A stretch of 64,000 nucleotides of DNA from Planctomycetaceae bacterium (GTDB lineage Bacteria > Planctomycetota > Planctomycetia > Planctomycetales > Planctomycetaceae): positions 56,351 through 120,350 of the forward strand of contig JANQRQ010000051.1 of NCBI GenBank assembly GCA_028284485.1, written 5' to 3'. A program made the position numbers and the translations under genes. Each line of letters starts with the position of its first letter. Position 1 is the first letter of the stretch. The notes under the pieces were generated by a model. The model was not told where the DNA came from and made no database searches. It was given only the letters and a program-made list of their open reading frames with translations. Positions 20,393-30,291 of the stretch are shown piece after piece.

Positions 20393-22357
20393 GTGCGCAT
20401 ACGATTTTGGCAAATCGCATCGGTTGCGGGACTGCTTGGTTGCTTCTTTCTGGTTTCGAGTCGTTTCGATGCAGAAACGGTCGATGCTGCGCCGTTCACC
20501 GTGCGCGCGAATTGCCATCCCTTTGATCCGGATTGGCCCGACGTCTATTTGATGCTCGCGGTTAAGTGTGCTCACTGTCACCGTCCCGGCACAGATCGAA
20601 CGGATTTGACAAGCTATGCGGCCGTTATTGCTGCAATCGACGAAGAAGGACTTCCCGTCGTTGCGCCGGGTCGCCCGGAAGATTCATCGTTGTGGACAAA
20701 ACTGACATGGAATCACAATGAAGCGCGAGATTCCGAATACTACGACGAGCCGGAGATGCCACCGGAACGTGATGAATGGTTAACCGGAAACCAGATCGAA
20801 ATCGTCCAGCGTTGGATAACGAATGGTGCTTTGGAGTATGAACTCCCACAGACGTGTTCGACTCGCCCATTAATGGAGATTGATTTTCCCTCTGCCAAAC
20901 AATGCCGCGTATGCCATCCCAAGCAGTACGAGGAGTGGTCACGTTCGATGCATGCGTACGCGCAGCATAGTCCGGTCATGGAAGCGTTCAATCTCACTTT
21001 GATCGAGCGGACGGGAGGCACGATCGATACATTCTGTACTCGTTGCCATACACCGATCGGAACGGCCCTGGGGGAGAATGGGTCTCGCAGAAATGTCAAT
21101 CGGTCCCGTCTTTCGATGGAAGGTGTGACATGTGCGGTATGTCACCGAATCTCGCGACCGTATTACAAAGCCAATGTCCGGATGTCGCTCACGCCGGGAA
21201 AACTGCTCGATGCCTGCTTCTTTGGCCCATTTGATGATCCAGTCTCTCGAGATTTCGAATCGCATCATTCCGCCGGTCGTTCGCATCTGAAGAGTGCCGC
21301 CTTTTGTGGTGCATGCCATGACGTCACCAATCCCCAAGGAGTGAGATTGGAAGAAGCTTTCAGCGAATGGCAGAACAGTCCTGCTGCACGTGACGGAATC
21401 ACTTGCCAAAACTGCCACATGGGACCGATTCAAGGTGTGCCGTTCATGGACCATCAGCGTCCGCTTGGCCGGGCAGCCACTGTTCCCGGTGTCGATCCGG
21501 AATCGCTACCGCTGCGACACTTGTCTGACCATACATTTGCCGGACCGGATTATTCGCTTCTGCCGGATACGGAGTTTCCCTACAAACTCGATTGGATGTA
21601 CGAAACTGATTACCGCGACCAAGACTCGTTAACCTCCTACCAGAAGGAAACACTTAAGGAGCTGCGGTTACGGAATCGCCGACAGTTGAAAATCGCGACC
21701 GAGAAACGATACGAGCTGCTACGGAATGCGGGCGAAATCGCTGTTTCGGCGCCTCAAAGTGCCGACTGTGGCGAAAAAGTTCGCATCAACGTCGCGGTAA
21801 CAAGCAAAGTTGCCGGCCATAATTTTCCGACGGGGTTTTCCGCAGAGCGGCAACTGTGGGTAGAGATTGCAGTCGTTGACCCTGATGGCCGAACGGTATT
21901 TCATTCGGGCAACTTCGACCCGAACGGCGACCTGCTCGACGGGCATAGCCACTATGTGGAAGCCGGCAAGCTAGTGCCCGACAAGTACCTGCTGAATATG
22001 CAGAGTAAGTTTGTCGCGTTGACCAATCGCGGTACGGAGCGTTCTGTCGTTATCCCGGTCAACCGCCACTTGGCGCCTTTGAATGTCATACGTCCTGCTC
22101 CGGTCATCTCCGCCGCGTTTGGCAGACCACCCGTTTTTCGTGTTGCTAAAGGAAGCTTACTGCCCCTGGCGACGGTCAAGCACTCGTATCCAATTCGGCT
22201 TCCGGAACGTCCCGGCTTATACCGAGTATATGTGCGGTTAAACTTTCGTCACCTGCCTCCGGTCTTGCTTGACAAAATCGGCGTCCCTCACCTCAAGCAC
22301 CAATTGGAAACGGTTGTGATTGATTCGAAAGAATGTTTTATACAAGTGGGAGATTAG
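20393..22357 (+). CDS. Hexaheme c-type cytochrome (PSCyt1 plus cytochrome c554-like)
   Basis: A 654-residue periplasmic protein starting at GTG directly after a GAGGGGG ribosome-binding site, with signal peptide ASVAGLLGCFFLVSS. Six CxxCH heme motifs are visible: CAHCH (C59), CRVCH (C171), CTRCH (C215), CAVCH (C247), CGACH (C305) and CQNCH (C338). The first lies in a PSCyt1-like domain ending in MPPERDEWLTGNQIEIVQRWI; the other five form a cytochrome c554-like cluster. The C-terminal 200 residues (from about 450) look like a beta-rich domain (VAGHNFPTGFSAERQLWVEIAV). The next gene encodes an outer-membrane barrel, so the pair may carry electrons across the outer membrane. Confidence 0.82.
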   Translation: MRIRFWQIASVAGLLGCFFLVSSRFDAETVDAAPFTVRANCHPFDPDWPDVYLMLAVKCAHCHRPGTDRTDLTSYAAVIAAIDEEGLPVVAPGRPEDSSLWTKLTWNHNEARDSEYYDEPEMPPERDEWLTGNQIEIVQRWITNGALEYELPQTCSTRPLMEIDFPSAKQCRVCHPKQYEEWSRSMHAYAQHSPVMEAFNLTLIERTGGTIDTFCTRCHTPIGTALGENGSRRNVNRSRLSMEGVTCAVCHRISRPYYKANVRMSLTPGKLLDACFFGPFDDPVSRDFESHHSAGRSHLKSAAFCGACHDVTNPQGVRLEEAFSEWQNSPAARDGITCQNCHMGPIQGVPFMDHQRPLGRAATVPGVDPESLPLRHLSDHTFAGPDYSLLPDTEFPYKLDWMYETDYRDQDSLTSYQKETLKELRLRNRRQLKIATEKRYELLRNAGEIAVSAPQSADCGEKVRINVAVTSKVAGHNFPTGFSAERQLWVEIAVVDPDGRTVFHSGNFDPNGDLLDGHSHYVEAGKLVPDKYLLNMQSKFVALTNRGTERSVVIPVNRHLAPLNVIRPAPVISAAFGRPPVFRVAKGSLLPLATVKHSYPIRLPERPGLYRVYVRLNFRHLPPVLLDKIGVPHLKHQLETVVIDSKECFIQVGD

Positions 22358-22442
22358 CGTCGCGACGACGACCGCTGCTCGAGTTTCAACTTTTTAGGAC
22401 CTTGCAACATCGTCGAATCGATATCGATTGAGTCGACACCCA

Positions 22443-24254
22443 ATGATTCGTCTCGTATTGGCTTTTCTTATCGCTGCCTCGTGGATTGGGCTATGGCGTG
22501 GTACCGCTGAATCAGCGGAACCAAGCGTCACCGCCACCGGTCCGTACGGTCATGTGCACTTCCCGTCATTGACTCCCGGCAGCGACAACGCGATTCAATT
22601 GCTGTCGCCATCGTTGGTTGTCGAGGGTGTGGCAGAAACGCAGGTGTCGGGCCGCAATCCGATCGAGCATCACCTGTTGCATGACAATTCGCCGGCTTTT
22701 ATTGACACCAGCCAATTCCGAGAGTTATCAGGGCCGGAAAGGACTGCGGGCTTCGTACGGCTCGATCCAAATCTTGCATTTCCCGATGACCCTATCGATG
22801 TTTGGCCAGGCCATTCGACCGGTGTGGATCTAAGGCAAATTCCCAAGACGACGAATGTCAGACTAACGTCGATCTCTGAGCTCGACGATGATCTGCCCCC
22901 GCTCGAAGAGGAATTGTGGTATCACGGCGGGTCTTATCTCTATGCACCCGAAGGGGACCGGTTGTTTTGTCACCCATCGGAAGGTGTCGTTCATTCTCAG
23001 GCTCTACGGCTTCCTGAAGACTGGGAGAAGCCGAGGCCGTTGACTGCGTTCCAAGAATTCATCGGCGCCGATCCGATTCGTCCATGGTGCGGTTTGAAAT
23101 GGTTTGGCGAAGAGGGCTTTCAATGGGAGCCGCGGTTTGTCGGATATGGCAGTTATGAATTATTTGGAGTTGCGATCGACCAGAATAACCAACGCGATGC
23201 ATTGATCGGTCACCAATTGTTGGTAGACCTCGATCTTCGCCTGACGGGGACTGAGCGTTTCCATATGCAGTTCCGTCCGCTTGGTCGAAAGAACACAGGA
23301 GGGTCAGCATTCCGCCTGACTGATCCGAGCGGCTACGTCGACAATTCGACGGGAATCCCGGACCGTTGGTGGTTTGAATTCGAATGGTATAGCGTGTTCG
23401 GCGGAATTCTCGATGATCCGTTCAAGCCTCGAGATTTTCATTTCACAGTCGGAAAATTCCCCTTCAGTTTGCAGAACAACCTTCTGATTAACGACGACAT
23501 CACCGGCATTGCGATTAACAAGAACACACTGCTGGTTGAGCCGTTTAGTAATGTGAACATTCTAGGCTTTTATGGGTTGGACGATGTTGATGCCATTGGC
23601 GGGGCCTCGTCGGAGACGGCAGGCGTCAACGTCTCAGCCGATTACCACCATGCCTTCTTGGAAGTCGCATACGCCTATCTCGATCATTCAGCGGGCTCGG
23701 GCGCCGACGCAAACTATGCCGCATTTAGTCTTACCAAGCTCTACGGTGCCGCAACGATTGCTGTCCGTGAGCTATTTAAATGGGGCGATCAGGACGTCTT
23801 TGGTAATGGACAACTCTACGTATTGGAAACCAATCTCAGTCGCCACTTTTCACACGAGTTTCAGTGCCGCACCGGTTTTGAGCATGCCGTGTATTACTTG
23901 AATGTGTTTCATGCCAATGACGGGTGGACACCGATCAGCGGTGGAAACTTCGACCGCTTGCGAAGTACGTTTGAAATCAATCCCTTAGTTGCGATTTCGA
24001 GTGGGCGCCGGCCTGTTGACACAACTGGCGTTGCTTTGGGGGCGCAGCTCTTTCGCCATCACGATGACCAGTCGTTGATCCCCGAACTGGTTTATGAATC
24101 GCCCACCGGTGATGCGGTGTGGGGCGGCGGGTTGACTTACCAGCGAAAAATCACCGCACGATCATTCTTGCAGGCCCGGGGGGTCGTGGCGGTGTCGGGC
24201 AACGATCTGTTTGACCGTGAAGGAATCTTTGTGTCGACCTTCATCATCTTTTGA
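22443..24254 (+). CDS. Outer-membrane beta-barrel (porin-like) protein
   Basis: A 603-residue exported protein; ATG 22443 is preferred over an in-frame TTG at 22428 because it directly precedes the signal peptide (MIRLVLAFLIAASWIGLW). Residues about 25-200 are soluble. The rest alternates short amphipathic strands rich in aromatics (WWFEFEWYSVFGG, FHFTVGKFPFSLQNN, HAFLEVAYAYLDHS, AAFSLTKLYGAATIAVREL, GVALGAQLFRHHDD, WGGGLTYQRKI) and ends in Phe (FVSTFIIF), a classic outer-membrane barrel signature. It starts 85 bases after the hexaheme cytochrome and is probably in one operon with it. No specific porin family was recognised. An alternative is a structural or uptake porin unrelated to electron transfer. 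Confidence 0.65.
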   Translation: MIRLVLAFLIAASWIGLWRGTAESAEPSVTATGPYGHVHFPSLTPGSDNAIQLLSPSLVVEGVAETQVSGRNPIEHHLLHDNSPAFIDTSQFRELSGPERTAGFVRLDPNLAFPDDPIDVWPGHSTGVDLRQIPKTTNVRLTSISELDDDLPPLEEELWYHGGSYLYAPEGDRLFCHPSEGVVHSQALRLPEDWEKPRPLTAFQEFIGADPIRPWCGLKWFGEEGFQWEPRFVGYGSYELFGVAIDQNNQRDALIGHQLLVDLDLRLTGTERFHMQFRPLGRKNTGGSAFRLTDPSGYVDNSTGIPDRWWFEFEWYSVFGGILDDPFKPRDFHFTVGKFPFSLQNNLLINDDITGIAINKNTLLVEPFSNVNILGFYGLDDVDAIGGASSETAGVNVSADYHHAFLEVAYAYLDHSAGSGADANYAAFSLTKLYGAATIAVRELFKWGDQDVFGNGQLYVLETNLSRHFSHEFQCRTGFEHAVYYLNVFHANDGWTPISGGNFDRLRSTFEINPLVAISSGRRPVDTTGVALGAQLFRHHDDQSLIPELVYESPTGDAVWGGGLTYQRKITARSFLQARGVVAVSGNDLFDREGIFVSTFIIF

Positions 24255-24269
24255 TGACTTCGCGACAGC

Positions 24270-25769
24270 CTATGCAAGAATGTCATGGATGACGTGGCCG
24301 TGGTCGATTTCCAATCGCTTTTGTCCGGGGACCTCCAAAAGGCGTGAATCCAGCCCAAGTTGGTGCAGGATCGTTGCGTGAATATCGGTAACGTAGTGGC
24401 GGTTTTCGATGGCATGGAATCCGAGTTCGTCCGTGGCGCCATGCGTAATACCGCCTTTGACTCCGCCGCCGGCCATCCAAACGCTGAAACCATACGGATG
24501 GTGATCCCGGCCTTTCCTGGCCCCTTGGACGCCAGGAGTTCGGCCAAATTCCGTAACGAAAACAACTAATGTCTCATCGAGCAGCCCTCGCTGCTTGAGA
24601 TCTTTGAGCAATCCACCGATCGGTTGGTCGACTTCTTGGCAGATGCGATCGTATTTCGGTTTCAGGTCGTTGTGGGCGTCCCATTGCCCCGCGCCATCGG
24701 TACTGCCATGGAAGATTTGCACGAACCGTGTTCCGCGCTCGACTAGACGGCGGGCAACCAGGCATTGTTTGCCAAAGACGCCGGCTGTTTTGTCATCGAC
24801 TCCGTAGAGGTTTCGCACATGCTTTGTCTCAGCGGAGATATCGACGGCCTCGGGTAGCGACTTTTGCATGCGGAATGCCAACTCGTACGCCGCGATGCGG
24901 GCTTGGATCGCTGGGTTATCGGAGAAATCATTGGTCGCGATTCGATTGAGCTCGTTGAGCAATGCAAATTCGCTTTGCTGCCTGCGAAGCGAATCACGAG
25001 AGTTGCGGCGAATATAGGGAATCGGGTTACGAGGGTCATCGCTGATCTGTACTCCAGCGTGTTGCGAACCCAAATAGGCTGCGCCGTGAGCATCTATACC
25101 GCCGCAACAGTCGCCAAGTTCCTGCCCAAGTACGACATACTGAGGCAGACTTTCGTTCAGCGATCCCAGTCCGTAATGGACCCAAGAGCCTAACGATGGA
25201 AACAGCCCTTGAACTTTGTTGCGGCCGGTATGGAATTGGTATTGCGCGCCGTGGTTGTTGTCAGTCGTCCACATCGAGCGAATGAAGGCGACGTCGTCTA
25301 CACAGTCGCCGATATGTGGAAACCAGTCGCTGATTTCGATACCGCTTTCGCCGCGACGCCGATACGGAACTTGTAGCGGCAGAATCTTGTTCATTAATGC
25401 GCGGCCGAATCCACTCTCAAGCGTTTCTGTGACCAGTGGTGACGTCAGGACGTTAGCGTGAGGAGTTTCTTCGATTGATAGACCGGCATATTTGTCGAGC
25501 GCGGGTTTGGGGTCGAAGCTTTCCATTTGGCTGACGCCACCGATCATGAAAAGCCAGATCACGCTTTTGGCCTTAGCAGGAAAATGTGATTGACCTGTCG
25601 GCGGTGCCCAGGTATCCGAGCTATTCGCCGATGCAAGCCCGTCGCGGTGGAGCATCGAACCTAATACGAGACCAGTGAATCCCGAACTCATTTGCGACAG
25701 AAATCGGCGACGTTCAAAGCCGCCGTTGTGCGACTTCAGTTCGGGGAGACCTCTTGGGATGTTGGTCAT
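24270..25769 (-). CDS. DUF1501 family exported protein
   Basis: A 499-residue DUF1501 protein with twin-arginine-like signal FERRRFLSQMSSGFTGLVLGSML. Motifs match the copy at 6534-7985: KSVIWLFMIGGVSQMESFDPKP, WFPHIGDCVDDVAFIRSM, GAGQWDAHNDLKPKYDRI, LVVFVTEFGRTPGVQG, GRDHHPYGFSVWMAGGGVKGG and IHATILHQLGLD. It lies 129 bases downstream of a long PSCyt1/DUF1549/DUF1553 gene, the standard planctomycete pairing, and ends 15 bases from the convergent porin gene. Function of the pair is unknown. Confidence 0.88.
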   Translation of the reverse strand: MTNIPRGLPELKSHNGGFERRRFLSQMSSGFTGLVLGSMLHRDGLASANSSDTWAPPTGQSHFPAKAKSVIWLFMIGGVSQMESFDPKPALDKYAGLSIEETPHANVLTSPLVTETLESGFGRALMNKILPLQVPYRRRGESGIEISDWFPHIGDCVDDVAFIRSMWTTDNNHGAQYQFHTGRNKVQGLFPSLGSWVHYGLGSLNESLPQYVVLGQELGDCCGGIDAHGAAYLGSQHAGVQISDDPRNPIPYIRRNSRDSLRRQQSEFALLNELNRIATNDFSDNPAIQARIAAYELAFRMQKSLPEAVDISAETKHVRNLYGVDDKTAGVFGKQCLVARRLVERGTRFVQIFHGSTDGAGQWDAHNDLKPKYDRICQEVDQPIGGLLKDLKQRGLLDETLVVFVTEFGRTPGVQGARKGRDHHPYGFSVWMAGGGVKGGITHGATDELGFHAIENRHYVTDIHATILHQLGLDSRLLEVPGQKRLEIDHGHVIHDILA

Positions 25770-25778
25770 GATTCAGAC

Positions 25779-25796
25779 CCAGTTCCAGTTCCAGTT
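25779..25796. repeat. Three tandem CCAGTT hexamers
   Basis: Exactly three head-to-tail copies of CCAGTT lie 10 bases upstream of the DUF1501 start in the 129-base spacer. It is probably a minor microsatellite; on the minus strand the units read AACTGG. Confidence 0.5.
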
Positions 25797-25898
25797 CGAG
25801 TTGATCGTCGAATCGGGTTGAATTCAATATCGCGGTGTTACCGTGATTTTGACGTGCCACACAGCTGGCCGCCATATCGTCATCCTCCCCGAATCGAG

Positions 25899-28496
25899 CT
25901 AATGAATGGTTACAAAGTCATTGTGGTTCATCAGCACATGAATCAAGCTTTGTCGCGCTCGCAACGAAGGTGCAGTTTTGATTGTTGAGTCGTCTGTTTG
26001 TGCCGCTACCTCACGTGATAAGAATCGCAAGCAAGCCTCGTGCTCCTTTGAACTGCTTGAGCGGCAAAGTATCGTTTCAAATGCTCGTTCGATGAAGTCA
26101 GAGTCGTTTTCTACGGAGGTCTTCTTTGCAAGTTCTTCAGACAAGGCGTGGGTCAAATTGCTGTTGACCATGGCTAGTGCCTGGTGGGGGACCGTTCGCT
26201 CATGCCGGCGGTAGCAGGAATTGGGGTTGGCGACATCAAAGACTTCCAAGAATGTCATTTGGCCATCGGCCGCATGGCGAAAGTAGATGCTACGACGTGG
26301 TAACGATTCGCCATCCTTTGGCTCGAGGTCGGCACCGGCCATTTCAGGATCCAATCGACCGGCAATATGCAGCAAGCTGTCGCGTACGACTTCTGCTTCC
26401 ATTTGCTTGGGATTCATTCGCCAGAAATATCGGTTTTGCTGATCGAGCTTTCTATTGGGGTGATCTTTCGAGACAGCGGCCGACTGCATACGGTAGGTTT
26501 GCGATGTCACCATGGCCCGGTGGATGGTCTTCATTTTCCACCCGGACTCCATGAATTGAACGGCAAGAGTATCAAGCAATGGTTGGTTGATCGGCTGTTT
26601 TCCGTTTCGGCCGAAATCGGCCACGGACTCAACAAGTGGTCGACCGAAATGGCGCATCCACATGTGATTGACTGCCACACGTGCCGCCAATGGATTGTCC
26701 CGGTGTACCAGCCATCGAGCAAATGCCAATCGCCGCCCAGTGCTTTGTGCGGGATACTTGCTGCCGATTGTGGAATAGGTCGACTTGGATTGACTATCGT
26801 TGGCGTTAATCTCTTTGAGCGCCTTTTCGGCCGCGGAAAGCTTCTTTGTCGCTGCCGCGACCGCGGCTGCATTCTGTCCGTTCGTCGTTTTCGCTTGAAT
26901 GTCGTCTAACTCGTGTTTCGCCTCCAGGAATTGCAATTCCGTTTGTAGTCGGATTAATTCGTTTTCTGCCTGCATCGCTTCGAGTTGCGACTGCTCCGTA
27001 CGAGTCGAGTGCGCCACTTGGAAGCGTTCACGGTCGGCAATGATGCGAGCTCGAAGTGACCGCAATGCCGCCGCCGCCGCTTCGACTCGCTTCTCGGCTA
27101 ACGTCCTGGTCGCTGACTCGGCATTGGAAGCCAAATTGTCAAGTTCAACGCGGACCTGACGCAACGCCGTACGCAATCGAGTCAATTCCATTTCTTGAAT
27201 ATGAGGCTGCAAACCAGGGTAGTATGCTTGTGCTGGCAGGGCGACCGGCTCAACGTGAAACGACTCATTGCCCAATAGTGCAGGCACGCCCGGATCCATC
27301 GGCAGAGTCTTGTCAGGACGTTGCGGATCGCCGGTTGGTAACAGATAAGTCACGATCGAAAGATTGGAGTCGTAAACTCGGGGCAATCCATCTTGCAGGA
27401 TGTCTGGTTGCCCGGGAAGTTGATCGGTACGAACATTGTAAGGGTCAAAAATCGCCCTGAGGCTGTAGTAATCTTTCTGTGTGAACGGATCGTATTTGTG
27501 GTCGTGGCACCTGGTGCAGCGAAACGTCAATCCGAGGAACGAAGCTGTTGTGAACTCGACTGTGTCTTCAATCCAACGATTGCGTGTTCGATTATAGTTT
27601 CGGGCCAAGTATCCGGTCGCACGTAATGTGTCGGGGTCATCCGGGGCAAATTCGTCGCCTGCCAACATTTCAATGACCATGCGGTCGTATCCTTTGTCGG
27701 CATTTAAAGATTCAACAATCCAGTCTCGCCAGCGCCAAATATGACGCTGGCTGTTGCGAAGTTCGCCTCGAACGCGGCGTCCATACCAGTCGCTGTATCG
27801 CCAGACGTCCATCCAATGGCGTCCCCACCTTTCGCCGTATGCCGGGCTCGCGAGCAGGCGATCGACAACCTTTTCGTAGGCGTCGGCGGAATCATCGGCC
27901 AGAAACTCATGTAGTTGTGCGCGGCTCGGTGGGAGGCCTATCAAGTCGATATAGATTCGCCGCAGCAAGATGTGCTTCGGCGCCCCTGGGACGGGCGTGA
28001 GCCCATGCTGTTCATGCATCGCTGCCACGAAGTTGTCGACGTCGTTCCGCCCCCATTCAGTTTTTTGAACGTTTGGCGTGGCATGTCTCTGCGGCTGCTG
28101 AAAGGCCCAGTGTTGGCGCGGGTCATGCTCCGGCTCCTCGTGCTTGGGATGCGGCGCTCCAGCTGCAATCCACTTTTTCAAGGATTCGATTTGCTCACGC
28201 GAAAGGGCCTCGCCTTCGGGTGGCATGCGCCAATCCGCTAAGTCTCCGGTGACGGCTTCAATCAGAAGACTATCGGCACTTTTTCCGGCAACGATCGCGG
28301 GGCCGGAGTCGCCACCCTTAAGAATGGATGACGCCGTGTCCAGTCGCAAACCGCTTTCTTGCTTTAGTGCACCATGACAGGCGAAGCAACGGCTTTGGAG
28401 AATCGGCTTGATGTCATCCAGATAGTCGCTGTCGTTGGTCGCATCTGATAGGCCGGCAGCGGGAACAGCAAGTGTCAATGCGACCAACAGATTCAT
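25899..28496 (-). CDS. PSCyt1/DUF1549/DUF1553 protein
   Basis: An 865-residue exported protein from ATG 28496 (a TTG one codon earlier is possible); AAGG lies upstream. After the signal peptide comes PSCyt1 with heme motif CFACHG and the ending WRMPPEGEALSREQIESLKKWI. DUF1549 follows (VDNFVAAMHEQHGL, LRRIYIDLIGLPPS, GERWGRHWMDVWRYSDWYGRR, CTRCHDHKYDP), then a long coiled coil (about residues 440-590, rich in Ala, Glu and Arg) and DUF1553 (NPLAARVAVNHMWMRHFGRPLV, SQTYRMQSA, EVVRDSLLHIAGRLDP). It is the full-length form, unlike the copy at 4484-6544. Its partner DUF1501 follows 129 bases downstream on the same strand. Confidence 0.9.
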   Translation of the reverse strand: MNLLVALTLAVPAAGLSDATNDSDYLDDIKPILQSRCFACHGALKQESGLRLDTASSILKGGDSGPAIVAGKSADSLLIEAVTGDLADWRMPPEGEALSREQIESLKKWIAAGAPHPKHEEPEHDPRQHWAFQQPQRHATPNVQKTEWGRNDVDNFVAAMHEQHGLTPVPGAPKHILLRRIYIDLIGLPPSRAQLHEFLADDSADAYEKVVDRLLASPAYGERWGRHWMDVWRYSDWYGRRVRGELRNSQRHIWRWRDWIVESLNADKGYDRMVIEMLAGDEFAPDDPDTLRATGYLARNYNRTRNRWIEDTVEFTTASFLGLTFRCTRCHDHKYDPFTQKDYYSLRAIFDPYNVRTDQLPGQPDILQDGLPRVYDSNLSIVTYLLPTGDPQRPDKTLPMDPGVPALLGNESFHVEPVALPAQAYYPGLQPHIQEMELTRLRTALRQVRVELDNLASNAESATRTLAEKRVEAAAAALRSLRARIIADRERFQVAHSTRTEQSQLEAMQAENELIRLQTELQFLEAKHELDDIQAKTTNGQNAAAVAAATKKLSAAEKALKEINANDSQSKSTYSTIGSKYPAQSTGRRLAFARWLVHRDNPLAARVAVNHMWMRHFGRPLVESVADFGRNGKQPINQPLLDTLAVQFMESGWKMKTIHRAMVTSQTYRMQSAAVSKDHPNRKLDQQNRYFWRMNPKQMEAEVVRDSLLHIAGRLDPEMAGADLEPKDGESLPRRSIYFRHAADGQMTFLEVFDVANPNSCYRRHERTVPHQALAMVNSNLTHALSEELAKKTSVENDSDFIERAFETILCRSSSSKEHEACLRFLSREVAAQTDDSTIKTAPSLRARQSLIHVLMNHNDFVTIH

Positions 28497-28750
28497 CAAG
28501 GTCGACCTTCAAATTGAGATTGCGACATTCAGTGCCGGAATCAGAAGTTGCGTTGGCACGGATGTTCCTACATATCTACGATATTTGATGGGACACTTCC
28601 TCGCAACCTGGAACGGTCTCGATTGCGGATGCAATTGGCCTCACCGCGTGTCTCGAGAGTAGATTGTCCGTGATCGGAGCTGGGTGTTTAGACTTGGAGG
28701 GCGTTTCCGCACAGCGAATACTAAGGCGATCATTGGGAATGATAGGCATC

Positions 28751-30235
28751 ATGCAATCAAGACTGACAAGATGCACGGCCAGGGTTTTGGGGGCGATTCT
28801 TCCTTTCGCATTTTTCGTATCTACCTCCGGGGCCGCCGAAACACAGAATCAAACTCCAGACACTGACGCATCAGATAGTGATGTGTCGGTGCGCGATGAT
28901 GCAGTCCTCTATCGGCGAGTTGCGATTCCCGAGCCGTTTCTTATTTCGAAGAATGGCCACAGATTCGGCGGCGATATACGAATTGGGGACCTAAACGGCG
29001 ATGGTCGCTGTGACTTTCTCGTTTATCGGTGCAATCACGGTGCGCCAAGCGGTGCACATCAAGGTGGCCTCAAGCCCTGTTTTCTCGGGGCATTCGATAT
29101 TGATGGCGAAATTCTGTGGCTGGCCGGTGGTAACGGAAACCAGCCGTCGCGACCCATGTCGGTCGCCGTTCACGACATGACTGGCGATAACGCAGCCGAC
29201 GTCATTTGTTTTTGGCACTATCCTTCTACTTCGATAGATGCTGATTGGCGGTCATTAGCGGATGTTGCCATTCAAATTCGAGATGGCAGAACGGGCGGCG
29301 TTGTTCGAGAGGCAACGCCGGCAGAGATCACAAAACGACGTATGCACGACCCACAAGGTTCGAACTGGGTTCATCAACGACTGTTAGTCGCCAATTTCCG
29401 AGGGGCGGAACAACCTCGCGATATCGCGGTCAAGTTGGGCGATACCTATGTGGCACTGGACGATCGGCTGAATGTGCTTTGGACATACCGGACGAAATGG
29501 ATCAAGTACAGCGAATGCCCAGCTTACATTCCCGCGATTGGCGACATCGACGGCGACGGTCGAGACGAACTCAACGGCGGCTACTTCGTTTTGGATGATG
29601 ATGGAACTCCGCTATGGGAGAAGAAACTTGGCAGGAATATGGATTCGGTCGCCATCACCAATTGGGATAATGGTCATGCTCGTGCGATTTGCTCAGGCTT
29701 TGGGCATGTTGTGAGCGCCGATGCCGATGTCATTGTTTCATTAGGTGAAGACGTCGTTCCTCATGGGCAGGAAGTTCGTGTGGCAAACCTGCGAGACGAT
29801 TTGCCCGGCCCAGAGATGGTATTGCGCAACGAAGGTCATACGACGAGCGCGATCGTGGTCAGTAGCGCCACTAATACCATCGTCGGGCGATTGCAGTTGA
29901 ACTCATCCCCGACGAACGTCGGAATGGAGCCGGTTTACTGGAATGGCCCGGATCATGCGGCACTACTTCACAACGGTGGGTGGTTGTGGGACATGCACAG
30001 CGAGCGGGGGTATCAACTACCGGGTTTGCCGCCGCCAAATGGAGGCGATGTCCATCGCATGGCATTCTATCACGCCATTCCGGCCAATCTCTGCGGTGAT
30101 GGTCGAGAGGAGATGGTCCTATGGGATCCGACGGCTCAACATCTCTACATCTATTCGCCCGAACCGATAGACGAAAGTGCTTTTGGCCGGTACGTCGCTG
30201 GGCCGCGTCAGTACAATCCGCGATTAATGGATTGA
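28751..30235 (+). CDS. Exported FG-GAP/VCBS beta-propeller protein
   Basis: A 494-residue secreted protein. The ATG at 28751 is chosen because a signal peptide follows immediately (VLGAILPFAFFVSTSGAAE); a TTG at 28664 and an ATG at 28739 are in frame. Calcium-binding FG-GAP loops recur: GDLNGDGRCDFLVY, HDMTGDNAADVICFW, GDIDGDGRDELNGG and NLCGDGREEMVLWD. The ending RQYNPRLMD resembles the C-terminus of rhamnogalacturonan-lyase-like propellers of planctomycetes (PL11-type), but no catalytic residues could be checked. It is divergent from the PSCyt1 gene and convergent with the Arc-like repressor gene. It could instead be a non-enzymatic sugar-binding propeller. Confidence 0.6.
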   Translation: MQSRLTRCTARVLGAILPFAFFVSTSGAAETQNQTPDTDASDSDVSVRDDAVLYRRVAIPEPFLISKNGHRFGGDIRIGDLNGDGRCDFLVYRCNHGAPSGAHQGGLKPCFLGAFDIDGEILWLAGGNGNQPSRPMSVAVHDMTGDNAADVICFWHYPSTSIDADWRSLADVAIQIRDGRTGGVVREATPAEITKRRMHDPQGSNWVHQRLLVANFRGAEQPRDIAVKLGDTYVALDDRLNVLWTYRTKWIKYSECPAYIPAIGDIDGDGRDELNGGYFVLDDDGTPLWEKKLGRNMDSVAITNWDNGHARAICSGFGHVVSADADVIVSLGEDVVPHGQEVRVANLRDDLPGPEMVLRNEGHTTSAIVVSSATNTIVGRLQLNSSPTNVGMEPVYWNGPDHAALLHNGGWLWDMHSERGYQLPGLPPPNGGDVHRMAFYHAIPANLCGDGREEMVLWDPTAQHLYIYSPEPIDESAFGRYVAGPRQYNPRLMD

Positions 30236-30291
30236 ATCGTCGTTGCCTGAGGAGACTCAATCTGGTTAAGCCGTGGTCGTCTGTTGCGGAA

